Shown here in pieces: positions 37,841-38,967 of a DNA stretch of 38,967 bases. The notes below the pieces were generated by a model that saw nothing but the letters and a program-made list of their open reading frames with translations, had not been told where the DNA came from and ran no database searches. The stretch's first letter is position 1. Every line of letters starts with the position of its first letter. The position numbers were made by a program, and so were the translations under genes. The stretch spans positions 1 through 38,967 of the forward strand of contig SVGP01000024.1 in NCBI GenBank assembly GCA_015056255.1. The letters are read 5' to 3'. The DNA is from Clostridiales bacterium (GTDB lineage Bacteria > Bacillota > Clostridia > Christensenellales > Aristaeellaceae).

Positions 37841-37902
37841 GGAGAGCCAAATTTGTGATACAATGTTATCGCAAGTCTGGCTCTCCTTTCTTGAAAGGAG
37901 AG
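37841..37902 (+). promoter_or_regulatory. Mutually exclusive hairpins over the int ribosome binding site
   Basis: GGAGAGCCA (37841-37849) can pair with TGGCTCTCC (37878-37886). The second arm overlaps CTCTCCTTTC (37881-37890), which can instead pair with GAAAGGAGAG (37893-37902), the sequence holding the int ribosome binding site. Only one pairing can form at a time, so the first frees the site and the second hides it. GATACAA repeats occur in the loop of the first stem and 22 bases upstream. Regulatory role is inference. Confidence 0.55.
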
Positions 37903-37907
37903 ATTCC

Positions 37908-38967
37908 ATGAGCGAAAAAAGACGAGACAATCGTAACCGGATTTTGCGTGAAGGCGAATACCAGCGTACAGATGGGAGGTATCGTTACCGATATATTGAC
38001 GAGGACGGCAAGGAGAAGAATGTATACAGTTGGCGTTTGGACAAGAACGATCCGACACCCAAGGGCAAGAAGCGAGAGCTTTCGCTGAGAGAGAAGGAAA
38101 AACAGATTCAGGCAGATCTGTTTGACCACATCGTTACCAATGGCGGTAATTATACGGTAGTTGAACTGGTAGAAAAATATGTGTCTTTGAAAACCGGAGT
38201 GAGCCACAACACCCGTGCAGGATATAAGACCGTGATCAATATCCTCAAGAAAGATGCTTTTGGCAAGCAGCGTATTGACAAGGTTCGCCTGTCCGATGCA
38301 AAGGCATGGCTGATTAAGCTTCAGCAGGTGGATGGCAGAGGCTACAGCTCTATTCACTCTATCAGAGGTGTCCTGAGACCAGCTTTCCAGTTAGCGGTGG
38401 ACGATGACCTGATCCGTAAGAATCCATTTGGATTTGAACTGGCATCTGTGATCGTGAATGATTCTGTCACCAGAGAAGCAATTACCCGAAAGCAGGAGCG
38501 TGAACTTCTGAAATTTATCAAGGAAGATAAGCATTTCTGCCGATACTACGATGCAATCTTCATTCTCTTTAACACGGGGCTACGTATCTCGGAATTTTGT
38601 GGATTGACCTTTTCCGATATCGAGTTCGATCAGAAGCGTATCAAGGTTGACCATCAGTTACAGAGAACATCGCAGATGCAGTATGTGATTCAGGACCCCA
38701 AGACGGAAAGCGGTATCCGCTATGTACCAATGAGCGAGGAAGTTGTGGCGTGTTTCCGCCGTGTTCTCGCCAATCGTGTGGCGCCGAAAGTGGAGCCGAT
38801 GGTGGATGGATATGCCGGTTTCCTGTTCCTGGACAAGAATGACAGACCGATGGTTGCGCTGCATTGGGAGAAATACCTGCAGCACATTGTCGAGAAGTAC
38901 AACAAGATCTACCGCATCCAGATGCCCAAAGTAACCCCTCATGTATGCAGACACACCTTCTGTTCCA
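37908..38967 (+). CDS. int: Tn916-type tyrosine integrase (partial, cut by window end)
   Basis: At least 353 residues of a tyrosine recombinase closely resembling Tn916 integrase. The N-terminal arm-binding domain (DNRNRILREGEYQRTDGRY, about 1-65) is followed by a core-binding domain and the catalytic domain. Catalytic residues visible are R226 (TGLRISEF), K265 (DPKTESG) and H345 with R348 (HVCRHTF); the nucleophilic tyrosine lies beyond the window. It catalyses integration and excision of the element and normally sits at one end of the element, so an attachment site is expected just past the window. AAAGGAGAG precedes the ATG. Confidence 0.95.
   Translation, partial: MSEKRRDNRNRILREGEYQRTDGRYRYRYIDEDGKEKNVYSWRLDKNDPTPKGKKRELSLREKEKQIQADLFDHIVTNGGNYTVVELVEKYVSLKTGVSHNTRAGYKTVINILKKDAFGKQRIDKVRLSDAKAWLIKLQQVDGRGYSSIHSIRGVLRPAFQLAVDDDLIRKNPFGFELASVIVNDSVTREAITRKQERELLKFIKEDKHFCRYYDAIFILFNTGLRISEFCGLTFSDIEFDQKRIKVDHQLQRTSQMQYVIQDPKTESGIRYVPMSEEVVACFRRVLANRVAPKVEPMVDGYAGFLFLDKNDRPMVALHWEKYLQHIVEKYNKIYRIQMPKVTPHVCRHTFCS

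Overview
The window looks like the chromosome of an anaerobic Gram-positive bacterium of the Eubacteriales (Clostridia), probably from a gut community. Supporting signs are AGGAGG-type ribosome binding sites, TTGACA/TATAAT promoters spaced by 17 bases, a pyruvate:ferredoxin oxidoreductase, a Gram-positive LexA box ahead of uvrBA, an LplABC/YtcP-type sugar transporter and a Tn916-type integrase. The genus cannot be read from the sequence.

Positions 1-10,400: short repeats at the left edge may be the end of an insertion sequence. They are followed by an intracellular family 5 glycoside hydrolase, a double-GNAT acetyltransferase, a polysaccharide deacetylase and a SAM methyltransferase. Next comes a reverse-strand ABC operon for oligosaccharide uptake (binding protein and two permeases, no ATPase). 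A small MITE-like element separates it from a translationally coupled EamA/MATE exporter pair.

Positions 10,500-25,300: housekeeping block. It holds a stand-alone UMP kinase coupled to two GNAT genes, an exported triple-SH3 protein divergent from uvrB-uvrA, an intergenic cluster of palindromic repeats, an MFS transporter divergent from nifJ, and a PepV-like dipeptidase.

Positions 25,400-32,700: two exported proteins of unknown function flank an unusual stretch of seven consecutive hairpins. A two-component operon (response regulator, histidine kinase, exported protein, all overlapping) follows, then greA-lysS.

Positions 32,700-38,967: accessory island. It begins just after the lysS terminator and runs into a Tn916-type xis-int pair, with int cut by the window edge. 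Between them lie a pair of paralogous small proteins, several unknown small ORFs, a RelB/ParE-type toxin-antitoxin operon with a clear operator, a divergently transcribed XRE regulator, and scrambled restriction-modification remnants. These remnants are a C5-methyltransferase fragment fused to the tail of a Vsr endonuclease, an Mrr endonuclease truncated at a recombination junction, and two plus-strand gene fragments. No conjugation genes are visible, so this looks like a decayed or minimal integrative element. The most unusual signals are the hairpin array at 26.7-26.9 kb, the mutually exclusive hairpins over the int ribosome binding site, and the gene-fusion junctions of the decayed defence cluster. 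I do not see a complete, clearly novel system.
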